Part shown: piece after piece, positions 1 through 8,091 of the stretch | How the letters are laid out: each line of letters starts with the position of its first letter | Numbering within the stretch: position 1 is the first letter of the stretch | DNA from: Pontibacillus salipaludis | GTDB taxonomy: Bacteria > Bacillota > Bacilli > Bacillales > BH030062 | Direction of reading: 5' to 3' | NCBI RefSeq assembly: GCF_014642405.1 | Contig: NZ_BMIN01000010.1 | Span: 62,001-126,000, forward strand | Length of the DNA: 64,000 nt | The notes under the pieces: model-generated | What the model saw: the letters and a program-made list of their open reading frames with translations, nothing else | Databases searched by the model: none | What the model was told of the DNA's origin: nothing | Program-made: the position numbers and the translations under genes

Positions 1-661
1 TGATTAAGGTTCTCAAGAATAAAATGGCTACAAGCCAAGCATAAAGGAAGTACAGCGCTACTGTGACCATTTGCCAGGAAGCAAGGGGAACTGGTCCTTG
101 AGCTACATCCTCAGACGATCCCTTCTTGAAATCCATCTGAAACAAAGGTTCAGGCTCCCAAAATTGATCAGCATATTGAAACCCTTTTTCAAACGAAACA
201 GAAGAGCTTTGTTCAAGTGTGTTCCCTGCTTTGGCATTTAACGAAATTCTCATTAATTCTGCCCCAATGGCTTCTTTCGCAAAGACATCAAGTGTTGATT
301 CATTAGATCGAACCCAGGTAATGGTTTCTTCGACCTCTCCATTTTGAAGCGTATCTTGAAATCCTTTTTTTATAATAAACGCAGCCTCAACTTGCCCTTT
401 TTGCACACTTTCCACTGCCTCAGGGGAACTCATGGATAAGACGTGTAGTCGCTCGGCTTCCCTTACTCGACGCACTACAGTTGTAGAATAAGAACTTTCA
501 TCCTCATCCACAATCGCCACTGGAACGGCCGTTTCTTCAGCCGCTTTTTGAAAGAATGGATAAGATAAAATCGTCACTAGTATTGGGAATAAGAGTATAA
601 AAAGCGCGAGGCCAGGGCGCTTCTTCCATTTATTTAGATGTAAAGACAGATACGTAAGCAT
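1..661 (-). CDS. ABC-2 type transporter permease (partial, runs off the left edge)
   Basis: The reading frame starts with ATG at 661 and is open to the window edge, giving about 220 N-terminal residues. A membrane segment lies at about residues 17-38, followed by a long extracytoplasmic region and the start of a second hydrophobic stretch near residue 200. This is the topology of ABC-2 membrane permeases of the YhgE/NatB-like type. It overlaps the end of the upstream permease gene by 32 nt, so the two are translationally coupled and probably form a heterodimeric export channel. No ATPase gene is visible in the window; it may lie beyond the left edge. The substrate cannot be told from sequence. 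Confidence 0.75.
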   Translation of the reverse strand, partial: MLTYLSLHLNKWKKRPGLALFILLFPILVTILSYPFFQKAAEETAVPVAIVDEDESSYSTTVVRRVREAERLHVLSMSSPEAVESVQKGQVEAAFIIKKGFQDTLQNGEVEETITWVRSNESTLDVFAKEAIGAELMRISLNAKAGNTLEQSSSVSFEKGFQYADQFWEPEPLFQMDFKKGSSEDVAQGPVPLASWQMVTVALYFLYAWLVAILFLRTLI

Positions 662-1844
662 CGCGCTTCTCCTTCCTATACCCAGCGAATAGTGCTAGAG
701 AGCTGAATGCAATTCCCCATAGGACCAACCCTCTATATGGCATACTTTCACTCTGCTCCACAAATGCCATACGGAACACATCATATGAAAACGCGAATGG
801 AGTTGCCTTTTGATAAAGCCAATCAGGCAAATAAATCTCAGGGACAAAAGCTCCTGCACTAATCAATCCAATAATAGAAATGCTCGCTAAAATAAGTGAT
901 CTGACACTGGATTGAATATTCAGTCCATACAGGCAAGCAGCGAATGCAGATAACCATAGCGCTACTAAGAATAGCCCTAAGTGAAGTCCTGCTGAATAGT
1001 AAACGGGCAAGTCCATAAATACAATGATCCCCACACCAACCTCTAACATCACGAAAAGGATGAGCCACCATTTAAGTTGTTTAACCATAACTTGATGCAT
1101 AAAGGTGAGATTTACCATCCTCCACCTCCTACTCATAGAGGTAGAATGGGCGCCACCATCCAAAGCTTGATATAAGATTATGAAGAATACGATAAAGGTT
1201 AAGACTATAGCAATGATCGCATGAGTCTTCCACCCCACGCTCGCTCCGCTAATTACCTTATCTTCTTCAAAAGCTTCATTCCGATCTAACGCAAAAAGCG
1301 TAAATGTCACGATCGCTTCTTGAAGTTTCTGATTTCGTTCGTTTCCTGGTAATTGTTTAATATGTAAATCATATACCGCGTTTACGGCACTTTGAGATGC
1401 AGAGATGTATTTGGCACCACTCTCAAGCAGTACAGTCAACATCGTTGAATCAAGAGGCTTCTCTTGATTTGTCATCACGGTAATCGGTTCATTTTCCCCG
1501 ACACGAAGACTTTTCGTGAACCCCTTTGGAATCGTCATAATCCCAGCAATGTCCCCACGCTCAAATGCTTCAAGTGCCTCTTTACTTGTCATAGGAGCTA
1601 ATTGAAGAGCACGCTTCATCCGTTTCTCTTCTGATAATTGATTGACGAGGGATTTCGTTTCAAACGTCTGGTCATGATCCACAATCGCGGCTTGAATCTG
1701 TTTCTCTTCATCTTGAAAGAAACTTTGAATGCTTAAGACTGCTATAACAATGATGGCAAGAGGAATAAAAAAGGATAAAAAAAGAGGGGCAGGCCGACGA
1801 ACGGTTGCCCTCATTTCATATCTCCACAACGAGAACCCATTCAT
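630..1844 (-). CDS. ABC-2 type transporter permease
   Basis: A protein of 404 aa with an N-terminal membrane helix (about residues 20-40), a large extracytoplasmic domain (about 45-205), then a block of hydrophobic helices up to the C-terminus. This is the ABC2_membrane_3 architecture of NatB/YhgE-like exporters. The ATG is preceded by an AAAGGAGG ribosome-binding site. It lies 37 nt downstream of the membrane-anchored protein gene at 1882-3504 and overlaps the next permease by 32 nt, so the three genes look like one operon. The family is clear from its layout. The exported molecule (drug, peptide, sodium or lipid) is unknown. Confidence 0.75.
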   Translation of the reverse strand: MNGFSLWRYEMRATVRRPAPLFLSFFIPLAIIVIAVLSIQSFFQDEEKQIQAAIVDHDQTFETKSLVNQLSEEKRMKRALQLAPMTSKEALEAFERGDIAGIMTIPKGFTKSLRVGENEPITVMTNQEKPLDSTMLTVLLESGAKYISASQSAVNAVYDLHIKQLPGNERNQKLQEAIVTFTLFALDRNEAFEEDKVISGASVGWKTHAIIAIVLTFIVFFIILYQALDGGAHSTSMSRRWRMVNLTFMHQVMVKQLKWWLILFVMLEVGVGIIVFMDLPVYYSAGLHLGLFLVALWLSAFAACLYGLNIQSSVRSLILASISIIGLISAGAFVPEIYLPDWLYQKATPFAFSYDVFRMAFVEQSESMPYRGLVLWGIAFSSLALFAGYRKEKRDAYVSVFTSK

Positions 1845-1881
1845 ACGGTCTGCCTCCTTTAATACGGTCAGATTTCACAAT

Positions 1882-3504
1882 TTAGAAACCACCTAATCCA
1901 CCAAAACCACCTAATAGTGAGCCAATGTGTTTTTGGAAGTTAGTCTGGACCTCCTGCCCAATCTGCTGTAATTCCTGATCAGATTGATCCATTACACGTA
2001 CTGTATTTCCTTCTTTTAACTCAGGGAATGATAGGTCATCCGAGAACGTGATATTCTGTTCAACATTCAGTTCGATCTCAGCCGCCATATCTCCCATCAT
2101 TGGATCGTTCATACTAAGGTTAAGACCATAATCGACATTGCGATTGAAACTGTCTTCCCCTTCTTCAGTCGTCTTCATATTCACAAATCCTGAAATGCTT
2201 GGAACAGGTTGTTGCTCAAACAGATCACCAGATAGTTCAACGTTAAAGTCCGTTTTAGAACCTTCTTCTGTAAGATCAGAATTTAGAACGAGGGTCATAT
2301 CAAATGACTCAGAAGGCATGTCTGAGTTCACACCAATTGTGTGGTCTATATGCATTCCATCTTTACTCGATTTTCCGTCTTCTTTATAGCTAAGGGTAAA
2401 CGCACCCTCTTCGTTCTCTGGCATAACCTTCATGTCTACACTGCTCGTATAGCGATCTTCATTCTCTTTACTATAATCACTTGTGATCTCCATAGACACT
2501 TTTTCTTCATTTTCTGGTTGAAGAGCCATGTTCCACGTTTGGTGAGCGACTAAATCGTCTTTAAGATACGCTTCAATCGTAATACCACCAGGAATTTTAA
2601 TAGAATCAACATTTTCAATCGCTTTATTAATATCAGCTTTCATGTCTTCTCCAGATACAGAGTTAACTCCTTGCTGAAGAGCTGCTTGTTGATTAAGGAT
2701 GTCCCAAATGCGTTCATCTTCTTTTACCTGCTCAAGAACAGCAACAAGCATATCATGTGCTTCTTCTTCACTAATCTCTACTGTTACTTTATCGTATTTC
2801 TCTCCTTCATAAGTAGCACCTTCACTAAGAGAGAACTGTTCTTCGTTTAGCTGTTTCCCTAAAGTCATTACATAATCTTGAAGGATTTCTTCTGTTTCTT
2901 CAAAAGTCAGTTGCATTTGAGAGTATTCCGCTAGGTTCGGAAGCTCATTAAGACCTTCACTTGATTCGCCCATACGTTCTACAAATGCACCTAGTTCGTC
3001 ATTACCAAGTGCAAAATACTGATCGTATACAAATGGTGCTTGTACAGCCGCAGTTTCTTCATTTTGGTAAAAACTACCGTTTGCAATGCTATTTCCTTGC
3101 ATCGTTAAATCAGCACTTGCAAACGTTTCTTTTGATTCTGGGTTAATCTTTGAATTATACTCTATTTTCAGCGTGGAAAGAATTCCTTGGATCATCCCCA
3201 TTTGAGGAAAAGCTTGTTGAATCTGTTGCCCATCTACTTTAAGATCCATCGTTACATTTCCATCCGTCTCATAAGCTTCTTCTAATTGACGGTCATAAAT
3301 TTCCTTATTGCTTCCTGTGTACTCTTCCATACGCTCCATCTGGTCTTCCATCGTGTTCTTTTGTGCTTTCATGTACATTGTCATCGGATTTGAATCTTGT
3401 AACATTCCGTACGCCGTAGCCCCAAAAGCTCCAATTACGACAATCGTTAAGAGCGTAACAAGCCACTTGTTAACGCCCTTTTTCGCTTGCTGTTGATTGC
3501 TCAT
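1882..3504 (-). CDS. Membrane-anchored extracytoplasmic protein of unknown function
   Basis: A protein of 540 aa with a short basic N-terminus, one membrane helix at about residues 14-34, and a long acidic, beta-rich outer domain. The C-terminus ends in a Gly/Phe-rich stretch (LLGGFGGLGGF). I recognise no enzymatic motif. The overall look matches large uncharacterised Firmicutes surface proteins, possibly of the DUF6583 type, but I cannot verify that. The ATG follows a GGGAGAG ribosome-binding site. It is the first gene of a probable operon with the two ABC-2 permeases downstream, so it may be an accessory or substrate-handling subunit of that transporter; this is inference from position only. 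Confidence 0.7.
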   Translation of the reverse strand: MSNQQQAKKGVNKWLVTLLTIVVIGAFGATAYGMLQDSNPMTMYMKAQKNTMEDQMERMEEYTGSNKEIYDRQLEEAYETDGNVTMDLKVDGQQIQQAFPQMGMIQGILSTLKIEYNSKINPESKETFASADLTMQGNSIANGSFYQNEETAAVQAPFVYDQYFALGNDELGAFVERMGESSEGLNELPNLAEYSQMQLTFEETEEILQDYVMTLGKQLNEEQFSLSEGATYEGEKYDKVTVEISEEEAHDMLVAVLEQVKEDERIWDILNQQAALQQGVNSVSGEDMKADINKAIENVDSIKIPGGITIEAYLKDDLVAHQTWNMALQPENEEKVSMEITSDYSKENEDRYTSSVDMKVMPENEEGAFTLSYKEDGKSSKDGMHIDHTIGVNSDMPSESFDMTLVLNSDLTEEGSKTDFNVELSGDLFEQQPVPSISGFVNMKTTEEGEDSFNRNVDYGLNLSMNDPMMGDMAAEIELNVEQNITFSDDLSFPELKEGNTVRVMDQSDQELQQIGQEVQTNFQKHIGSLLGGFGGLGGF

Positions 3505-3668
3505 GTATCTCTCCCTTTCTGTCCTCCTGTGTAAATGGTTAATAGTTGTTCTACGAATATATGAGGAAAAGGTTTCACAGATTCGTAGATAATGTAAAAG
3601 CCTTACTCATTATACTATTATGTAAATTACCAGGAAAACACCGTTACAGAAAAAAGAGATAAAATAGG

Positions 3669-3692
3669 AAAAAAGCCTCTAAAATAGAGACT
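3669..3692 (-). terminator. Intrinsic terminator after the DUF1499 gene
   Basis: Read on the minus strand, an 8-bp stem (AGTCTCTA / TAGAGGCT, one G-U pair) closes a 3-nt loop and is followed by a run of six T. It begins just past the stop codon of the DUF1499 gene. Confidence 0.7.
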
Positions 3693-3698
3693 TTTCTG

Positions 3699-4076
3699 TT
3701 AACGATTATATAATTCTCGGATTTCTTCCATACGCGAACGATTTTTCCCAAGATCTGAATATCCCACTCGTGAAGCCGAGCGAAAATGGACCACTTCCGC
3801 CGATTCATCAAGATAAAATTCAACATCATCAGTAAAACGCATGATTTTTGTTTTAAACGTTGCGTGAATGTAATCTTCTCTTTCTTCATCGATCGAAACA
3901 CGATCATACTCTTCTAGAATGGTTTTTAATTTAGCCTTTGTCTCCTCACGTGTCCCTTTGAAGGGAAGAGGTTCCATTTTCTTCGAAGCATCTTCCGCCT
4001 GAGTTGACACACAGTTTGGCGATGATGGGCACGCAGCTAATTTTCCGTCTTGAACTCCTAGTTTAGAATTAGACAA
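3699..4076 (-). CDS. DUF1499 family protein
   Basis: The product is 125 aa from a TTG start at 4076. This start is chosen because AAAGGAG sits 9-10 nt upstream; an upstream ATG at 4115 would place that ribosome-binding site inside the gene. The N-terminal ACPSSPNCVSTQ, a central alternating beta/alpha region with KIMRFTDDVEFY, and the late FRSASRVGYSDLG motif are the DUF1499 signature. The family is widespread and uncharacterised, and no catalytic residues are known. There is no signal peptide, so it is probably cytoplasmic here. It stands alone between two terminators, downstream of rsgI. Confidence 0.8.
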   Translation of the reverse strand: MSNSKLGVQDGKLAACPSSPNCVSTQAEDASKKMEPLPFKGTREETKAKLKTILEEYDRVSIDEEREDYIHATFKTKIMRFTDDVEFYLDESAEVVHFRSASRVGYSDLGKNRSRMEEIRELYNR

Positions 4077-4164
4077 GATCCAACACTCCTTTTTTACTAG
4101 CATACCCAAATTCACACACGTTGCCTACTTTCTGATAGGCTATCCTTCTAAATCTATACATACT

Positions 4165-4214
4165 AAAAAAAGACTTCTTCCAAGGCGTTCCCACTCCCCG
4201 CCTTAAAAGAAGTC
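4165..4214 (-). terminator. Intrinsic terminator of the sigI-rsgI operon
   Basis: On the minus strand GACTTCTT and AAGGC pair with GCCTT and AAGAAGTC around a G-rich loop, followed by seven T. It lies about 40 nt after the rsgI stop codon. Confidence 0.8.
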
Positions 4215-4253
4215 CTTCTCATCTGTTCTTTTTCGTTCTATGTCCATCTACTT

Positions 4254-5552
4254 CTACTTATCTTTTCCATTTCCATTACCGTTATTATTGCTATTGCCTT
4301 TACCATTTCCTTTACCATTCCCATTATTATTGCTATTGCCGCTACCGTTGTTACTGCTATTGCCTTTGCCGTTATTACTTTGCTTTTTTCCACTCTTACC
4401 TTTAGCTTTATGCTTATCTTCTGTTTCCTGGCTATTTAATGAGTGATAGACCTCTAAGACCTGCTTTTTAATACCGTGGGGCAATGTGTTCCAGTTATTA
4501 TAAGACTGAACTTTTTTCTGTAAACCTGGATTTAGCTCTTGAATGATTTCTTGTTTTTTAGATACAAGATCGGAAGGAAGAGCCACGCTTTTCCCAGGTG
4601 GATCTTCCTTTTGCTTACCTTGTTTCGCCCACCCTTTTTCTTTACCAGCAGGATTCACCGGATCTGTAGACGGGGTAGACGGTTCAATTTCATTCTTCGA
4701 GTGAGGTTCTGGTTGTTGCTTAGGTTGTTCTTTTTCTTCTTGTTTTTCATCATTTGATGACGGTTCCGGTTCCTTTTTCTGAGTCGATTCTTCTTCAGAT
4801 GATGAGTCAGGTGCTTCTACTTGAGCCTTATTATAATGGTTATTAAAAGCCTTAACTTCATTCTCGGACATCTGAATCGATGGATCGCTCGTCATATTGC
4901 TAGAACGAGAAAATTGAAGCGATTGAGCAAGCATATCGTTCATGGATTTCCCATTACTTTCCGCTTGTTCACGGATAGATTTTGGAACGGCGAACGTCGC
5001 AATATTCATCCCCATTACCGAATGATCTTGTAAGTAGTGATCAATCGTTTGAAGAACGTCTCCCTCTTGTCGAACCGTGCTTTCATGACTGACGCCAATC
5101 ATAACACTCTTTTTCTCGTTTATAAGACCAATCTCTTTGCCTGTTTCTATAACGGTAAATGTAACCTTTTCAACAGCTTTATTCTTCCAGTCCGTGACCT
5201 TCTCAACAATTAAGCCAGCATCATCATTGAGAGGCATCATCTCGATGACTTTCATCTTGTCGTTAACCTTCATCTCAATGCTTGGATTCATTTCAATATT
5301 GACATAAGCATACGCTCGATTTGAATCAATCCAAGAATAAAGAGGGAGAATCGCAATCAAGAGTGCTGCAACCATAGCGATAAAACGAACATTGGGTTTC
5401 ATTATATTAGGGAAGAACTGACCAAGTTCCTTACGCTCTGGTAACGGCTCAAATGAAACTTCATCTCCAGGTTGGGAAGACTGAATGGCTTTAGCTTTGT
5501 GAAAGGTTCCTTCACTCGTCATTACGATGGTATATCGTCGGTGTTGTTCCAT
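4254..5552 (-). CDS. rsgI: Anti-sigma-I factor RsgI
   Basis: RsgI is a single-pass membrane anti-sigma factor that holds SigI inactive until an outside signal triggers its release. The N-terminal cytoplasmic domain (about residues 1-60, beginning MEQHRRYTIVMTSEG) is the RsgI_N SigI-binding fold. One membrane helix follows at about 68-87, then a conserved periplasmic region starting YAYVNIEMNPSIE. A long Ser/Glu/Pro/Lys-rich stalk and a tail almost wholly of Asn, Gly and Lys complete the protein. I chose the ATG at 5552 because AAAAGGGG lies just upstream; a GTG at 5570 overlaps the sigI stop codon. The length (432 aa) exceeds B. subtilis RsgI (about 380 aa) because of the stalk and tail. It is co-transcribed with sigI. 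Confidence 0.9.
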   Translation of the reverse strand: MEQHRRYTIVMTSEGTFHKAKAIQSSQPGDEVSFEPLPERKELGQFFPNIMKPNVRFIAMVAALLIAILPLYSWIDSNRAYAYVNIEMNPSIEMKVNDKMKVIEMMPLNDDAGLIVEKVTDWKNKAVEKVTFTVIETGKEIGLINEKKSVMIGVSHESTVRQEGDVLQTIDHYLQDHSVMGMNIATFAVPKSIREQAESNGKSMNDMLAQSLQFSRSSNMTSDPSIQMSENEVKAFNNHYNKAQVEAPDSSSEEESTQKKEPEPSSNDEKQEEKEQPKQQPEPHSKNEIEPSTPSTDPVNPAGKEKGWAKQGKQKEDPPGKSVALPSDLVSKKQEIIQELNPGLQKKVQSYNNWNTLPHGIKKQVLEVYHSLNSQETEDKHKAKGKSGKKQSNNGKGNSSNNGSGNSNNNGNGKGNGKGNSNNNGNGNGKDK

Positions 5553-5566
5553 GACAACCCCTTTTT

Positions 5567-6307
5567 TCACAGGCCCACCCCCTTGATATAATCTTTCAAA
5601 TATACGTAATCCTCATTCAAAATGATGAAAATGGCTAAAACAAACTTTCGGTTCCGTTCAAGTGTCTTCTTACTAACTTCCACTTCATTAATCAGTTGTT
5701 TCATAGGGAGTTTTCGCTTTTCAAGCACAAATTCCCTCATTTCTTCATGATGATAAACTGTACGTGCCACATGAATGGCAGATTCTCGTGCATCACGGTG
5801 TTTAGGTGCCACCTCTGTAAGTTCTTGAAATGACAGTTTATACTCTTTCAACTTTTCACTGAAATCTTGTATTTCAGTGCGACGGTACCAGCTTTCTGTT
5901 TCAGATTGGTAACGTTCCTTAGCAGCCTTAACCTCTTGAGGGTTTTCCATTTGCTCATCATCTTCGTACTCTTGGTCCAAAGAGGCTACCACAGGATTGT
6001 TACGATCATAACGAATATAGTCAATGACTTTACGCTTAACTACCAGCTTAGCAAAGGAAAGAAATGAACTTCCTTTATCAGCTGAGTAAGAATGCATCGC
6101 TTCATTAAAAGCCATTAAACCAATACTAAATTCATCATCTTTTGTAGGATCTATATATCTTTTACATACTTCTGATACACTTTTGGCGATAAAAGGTTGA
6201 TATTTTTTAATAAGATGGTTTTGAAGCTCTTCATCACCTTCTTGAACAAGTGCTACTTGCTCTTCTAGTGACCCATCCTTTTCCTTTTTCCACAGACGTC
6301 TGATCAA
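5567..6307 (-). CDS. sigI: RNA polymerase sigma factor SigI
   Basis: SigI directs RNA polymerase to heat- and envelope-stress promoters in Bacilli and to cellulosome genes in clostridia. The protein is 246 aa, close to the family's usual 250. It has a region-2-like segment (DEFSIGLMAFNEAMHSY ... FAKLVVKRKVIDYIR, about residues 58-100) and a C-terminal helix-turn-helix-like region (about 200-225) in place of an ordinary region 4. The neighbouring rsgI confirms the assignment. The gene is first in its operon, with a GGAGGTGA ribosome-binding site and a possible SigI-type promoter upstream. Confidence 0.93.
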   Translation of the reverse strand: MIRRLWKKEKDGSLEEQVALVQEGDEELQNHLIKKYQPFIAKSVSEVCKRYIDPTKDDEFSIGLMAFNEAMHSYSADKGSSFLSFAKLVVKRKVIDYIRYDRNNPVVASLDQEYEDDEQMENPQEVKAAKERYQSETESWYRRTEIQDFSEKLKEYKLSFQELTEVAPKHRDARESAIHVARTVYHHEEMREFVLEKRKLPMKQLINEVEVSKKTLERNRKFVLAIFIILNEDYVYLKDYIKGVGL

Positions 6308-6334
6308 CCCTGGTCACCTCCAGCTATTATAAAT

Positions 6335-6363
6335 TTCGCTTTGGTCGATCTTTTTTTGGGTGT
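6335..6363 (-). promoter_or_regulatory. Possible SigI-dependent promoter of sigI-rsgI
   Basis: The minus strand shows ACACCC (6358-6363) and CGAA (6335-6338) separated by 19 nt, about 30 nt upstream of sigI. SigI promoters in Bacilli have a C-rich -35 (ACCCCC-like) and a CGAA -10, and sigI is autoregulated. The spacing seems a little long and the -35 is imperfect, so this is tentative. Confidence 0.3.
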
Positions 6364-6639
6364 TTTCGAGATCTTTTTTTGCAGTTTTGTTACAAAAACA
6401 TTTCACTCAGTGTCATATTAAAGCCATGAATTTCCTATCATGACGCGGGTTTAGCCTTAATCAATATGGGTATCATACAACATATTTCTACCTATATCTA
6501 CAGTAGATTCTAACCATATTCTCTGATCCCTACAGCCAGAGGGCACCTGAACGATTAGGATAAAAGTAGACTATTTTCCTTTATTACACATAAAACGAGC
6601 AATGAAATGATGGTGGGAAGGGGGAGAGGAGTAGAGTGG

Positions 6640-7175
6640 GACCGTTACGTTTATTGAGTGATAGGGGGGCTGGGGAACGACTCGCTTTCCGCAGGCGAGC
6701 TGTCGAGCCTCCTCACTCACTACGTTCGCTCCGGGGTCTCGTCGACCTCTTTCTCCTGCAGGAGTCTCCCCGTTCCCCAGCCCCCCTTACCAAAAGTGGT
6801 AGAACGGCCCCATAAAACTCGCTCGTGGCAGGGATATTCATCCCCCCCCTTATATAGCATGCTTCCGTTCTTCTATATATGGCAAAGGTGGTTCGGGAAA
6901 TTGCGAGACTCCTGCGGCAGTAGGAGCCAGTCTAGTTCTGGCGTGGAGGACCTAGCGTGATAAGTCATCTTTTTTCCAAAGGCTTATCGCCTTTTCCAAA
7001 AAGCTGTCTTATCCGTACGGCCCTAGGCACCACGCCTGCACATTCCATCTAGGGGAGACCCCGCAGAGAGCGGTAGCGAACGAGGAGGCTCCCCCGCTCG
7101 CCGCGGAAAGCGAGTGATTTCCCGAACCACCTTATCCTCATTCTAAGCAAACGGAAGCATTCTCTCAGCTTCGAG
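6640..7175. repeat. Composite intergenic repeat A: two long hairpin units
   Basis: This GC-rich block fills most of the 940-nt gap between sigI and the PRC-barrel gene. Unit 1 (6664-6786) is bounded by perfect 16-bp arms, GGGGGGCTGGGGAACG at 6664-6679 and its complement at 6771-6786. Unit 2 (6885-7133) has different perfect 16-bp arms, AAGGTGGTTCGGGAAA at 6885-6900 and its complement at 7118-7133. Just inside the arms both carry the core boxes ACTCGCTTTCC, GGGGTCTC and CAGGAGTCTC or their complements. Unit 2 also holds a 128-bp cassette (6887-7014) that recurs inverted at 32928-33055. A right-hand end, TCTCAGCTTCGAGT, lies at 7162-7175; the left end is unclear. Small ORFs here are artefacts of the repeat. 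The rest of the gap (6364-6640) shows nothing recognisable. Confidence 0.8.
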
Positions 7176-7209
7176 TCCTACGCATAAGGAGCTTATATGG
7201 AAAACAATA

Positions 7210-7246
7210 AAAACCCTCTAAGTTTTATAAAGACTTAGAGGGTTTT
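7210..7246 (-). terminator. Intrinsic terminator of the PRC-barrel gene
   Basis: The minus strand reads AAAACCCTCTAAGT, a short loop, then ACTTAGAGGGTTTT followed by further T. It starts a few nt after the stop codon. Confidence 0.85.
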
Positions 7247-7249
7247 CAC

Positions 7250-8020
7250 TTATTGCCAGTATTTTGGTTTTTGGAATGCTTGGTAGATCTTCTCTTCATC
7301 GTCACGTGTTACAGGTTGTTCTGGGTCGTATTCTGGTGCATCTTGAATTCGCTTATAATCGAGGTCCACAGGGATGCTTTTCTTTCCCCAGTCTATGGTT
7401 TCCATCCAATCTGGTGAAAGCAGAATTCGTTTTCCGCCTAGCTTCTCAACGGTTTTGACTACAACATAGCGAATTCCCCATGACTGGTCTTCTATGATGA
7501 AGTCTTCGATAAAGCCAGCTCTTCCATCAACAGCTTCTATTTGATATCCTGCTTCATCACCTTTTATTTCATTCATACTTCTAAGGTGGTGATTGGGTTC
7601 TTCATTAAATTCATTTTCAGTTACGGTCGGTGTTTCTTGGGACAAGTCAGGTCCTACCATTTCCGGCGCTCCAGTTGTTCCCCATAAGGAGTCACCTTTC
7701 CAGTACGGAAACCAACCGTAATAATTTGCCATTTCTTGTTCTTTTTGTAGAGACACTGGTGCTTCTTCTTCTATTGTAGGAGCGTTACGTATCGATTCTT
7801 TATCATTGTCCATATAAACAAGCTGATCTCCCATGTTGATTTCCTTAATGCCTGTAGGGGATAAGACAACTTTTCTTCCTGGTAGCCATTTTCGTGTATC
7901 GACGACCACATAGCGAAGTGCCCATTTCTTATCGTCGAAGTACAGATCCTTAATTTTCCCAAGTTCTCCGTCACTAGCATCCAAGCGAAATTTCTCTAGT
8001 AAATTTCCTTTTAATAACAA
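7250..8020 (-). CDS. PRC-barrel domain protein (two PRC barrels)
   Basis: The 256-aa product has two related beta-barrel modules, at about residues 1-75 and 160-235. Each has the same pattern: a DGELGKIKDLYFDD or DGRAGFIEDFIIED turn, a W(A/G)LRYVVV or W(G)IRYVVV strand, and a (G)RKVVLSP or (G)KRILLSP strand. A Trp/Tyr-rich linker (NYYGWFPYWKGDSLWG) and an acidic segment join them. PRC barrels occur in photosystem, RimM-like and stress proteins; in Bacilli such twin-PRC proteins are usually called stress-responsive but have no proven role. The start is TTG at 8020, behind GAGAGGTGA. It is monocistronic, with its own terminator. Confidence 0.8.
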   Translation of the reverse strand: MLLKGNLLEKFRLDASDGELGKIKDLYFDDKKWALRYVVVDTRKWLPGRKVVLSPTGIKEINMGDQLVYMDNDKESIRNAPTIEEEAPVSLQKEQEMANYYGWFPYWKGDSLWGTTGAPEMVGPDLSQETPTVTENEFNEEPNHHLRSMNEIKGDEAGYQIEAVDGRAGFIEDFIIEDQSWGIRYVVVKTVEKLGGKRILLSPDWMETIDWGKKSIPVDLDYKRIQDAPEYDPEQPVTRDDEEKIYQAFQKPKYWQ

Positions 8021-8091
8021 CGTTTGTCACCTCTCTAGTAGTATCGACTTTCTACTATCTATGTACCACTAGAGGACAAAACTCAAACGAT

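Noticed and set aside
4240-4446. A Leu/Pro-repeat ORF on the + strand
   Set aside because: It is the antisense shadow of the Asn/Gly/Lys repeat tail of RsgI.
6658-6960. A 100-codon + strand ORF inside repeat A
   Set aside because: It runs through the hairpin arms and core boxes, has no ribosome-binding site, and matching frames recur in the other repeats only because the DNA repeats.
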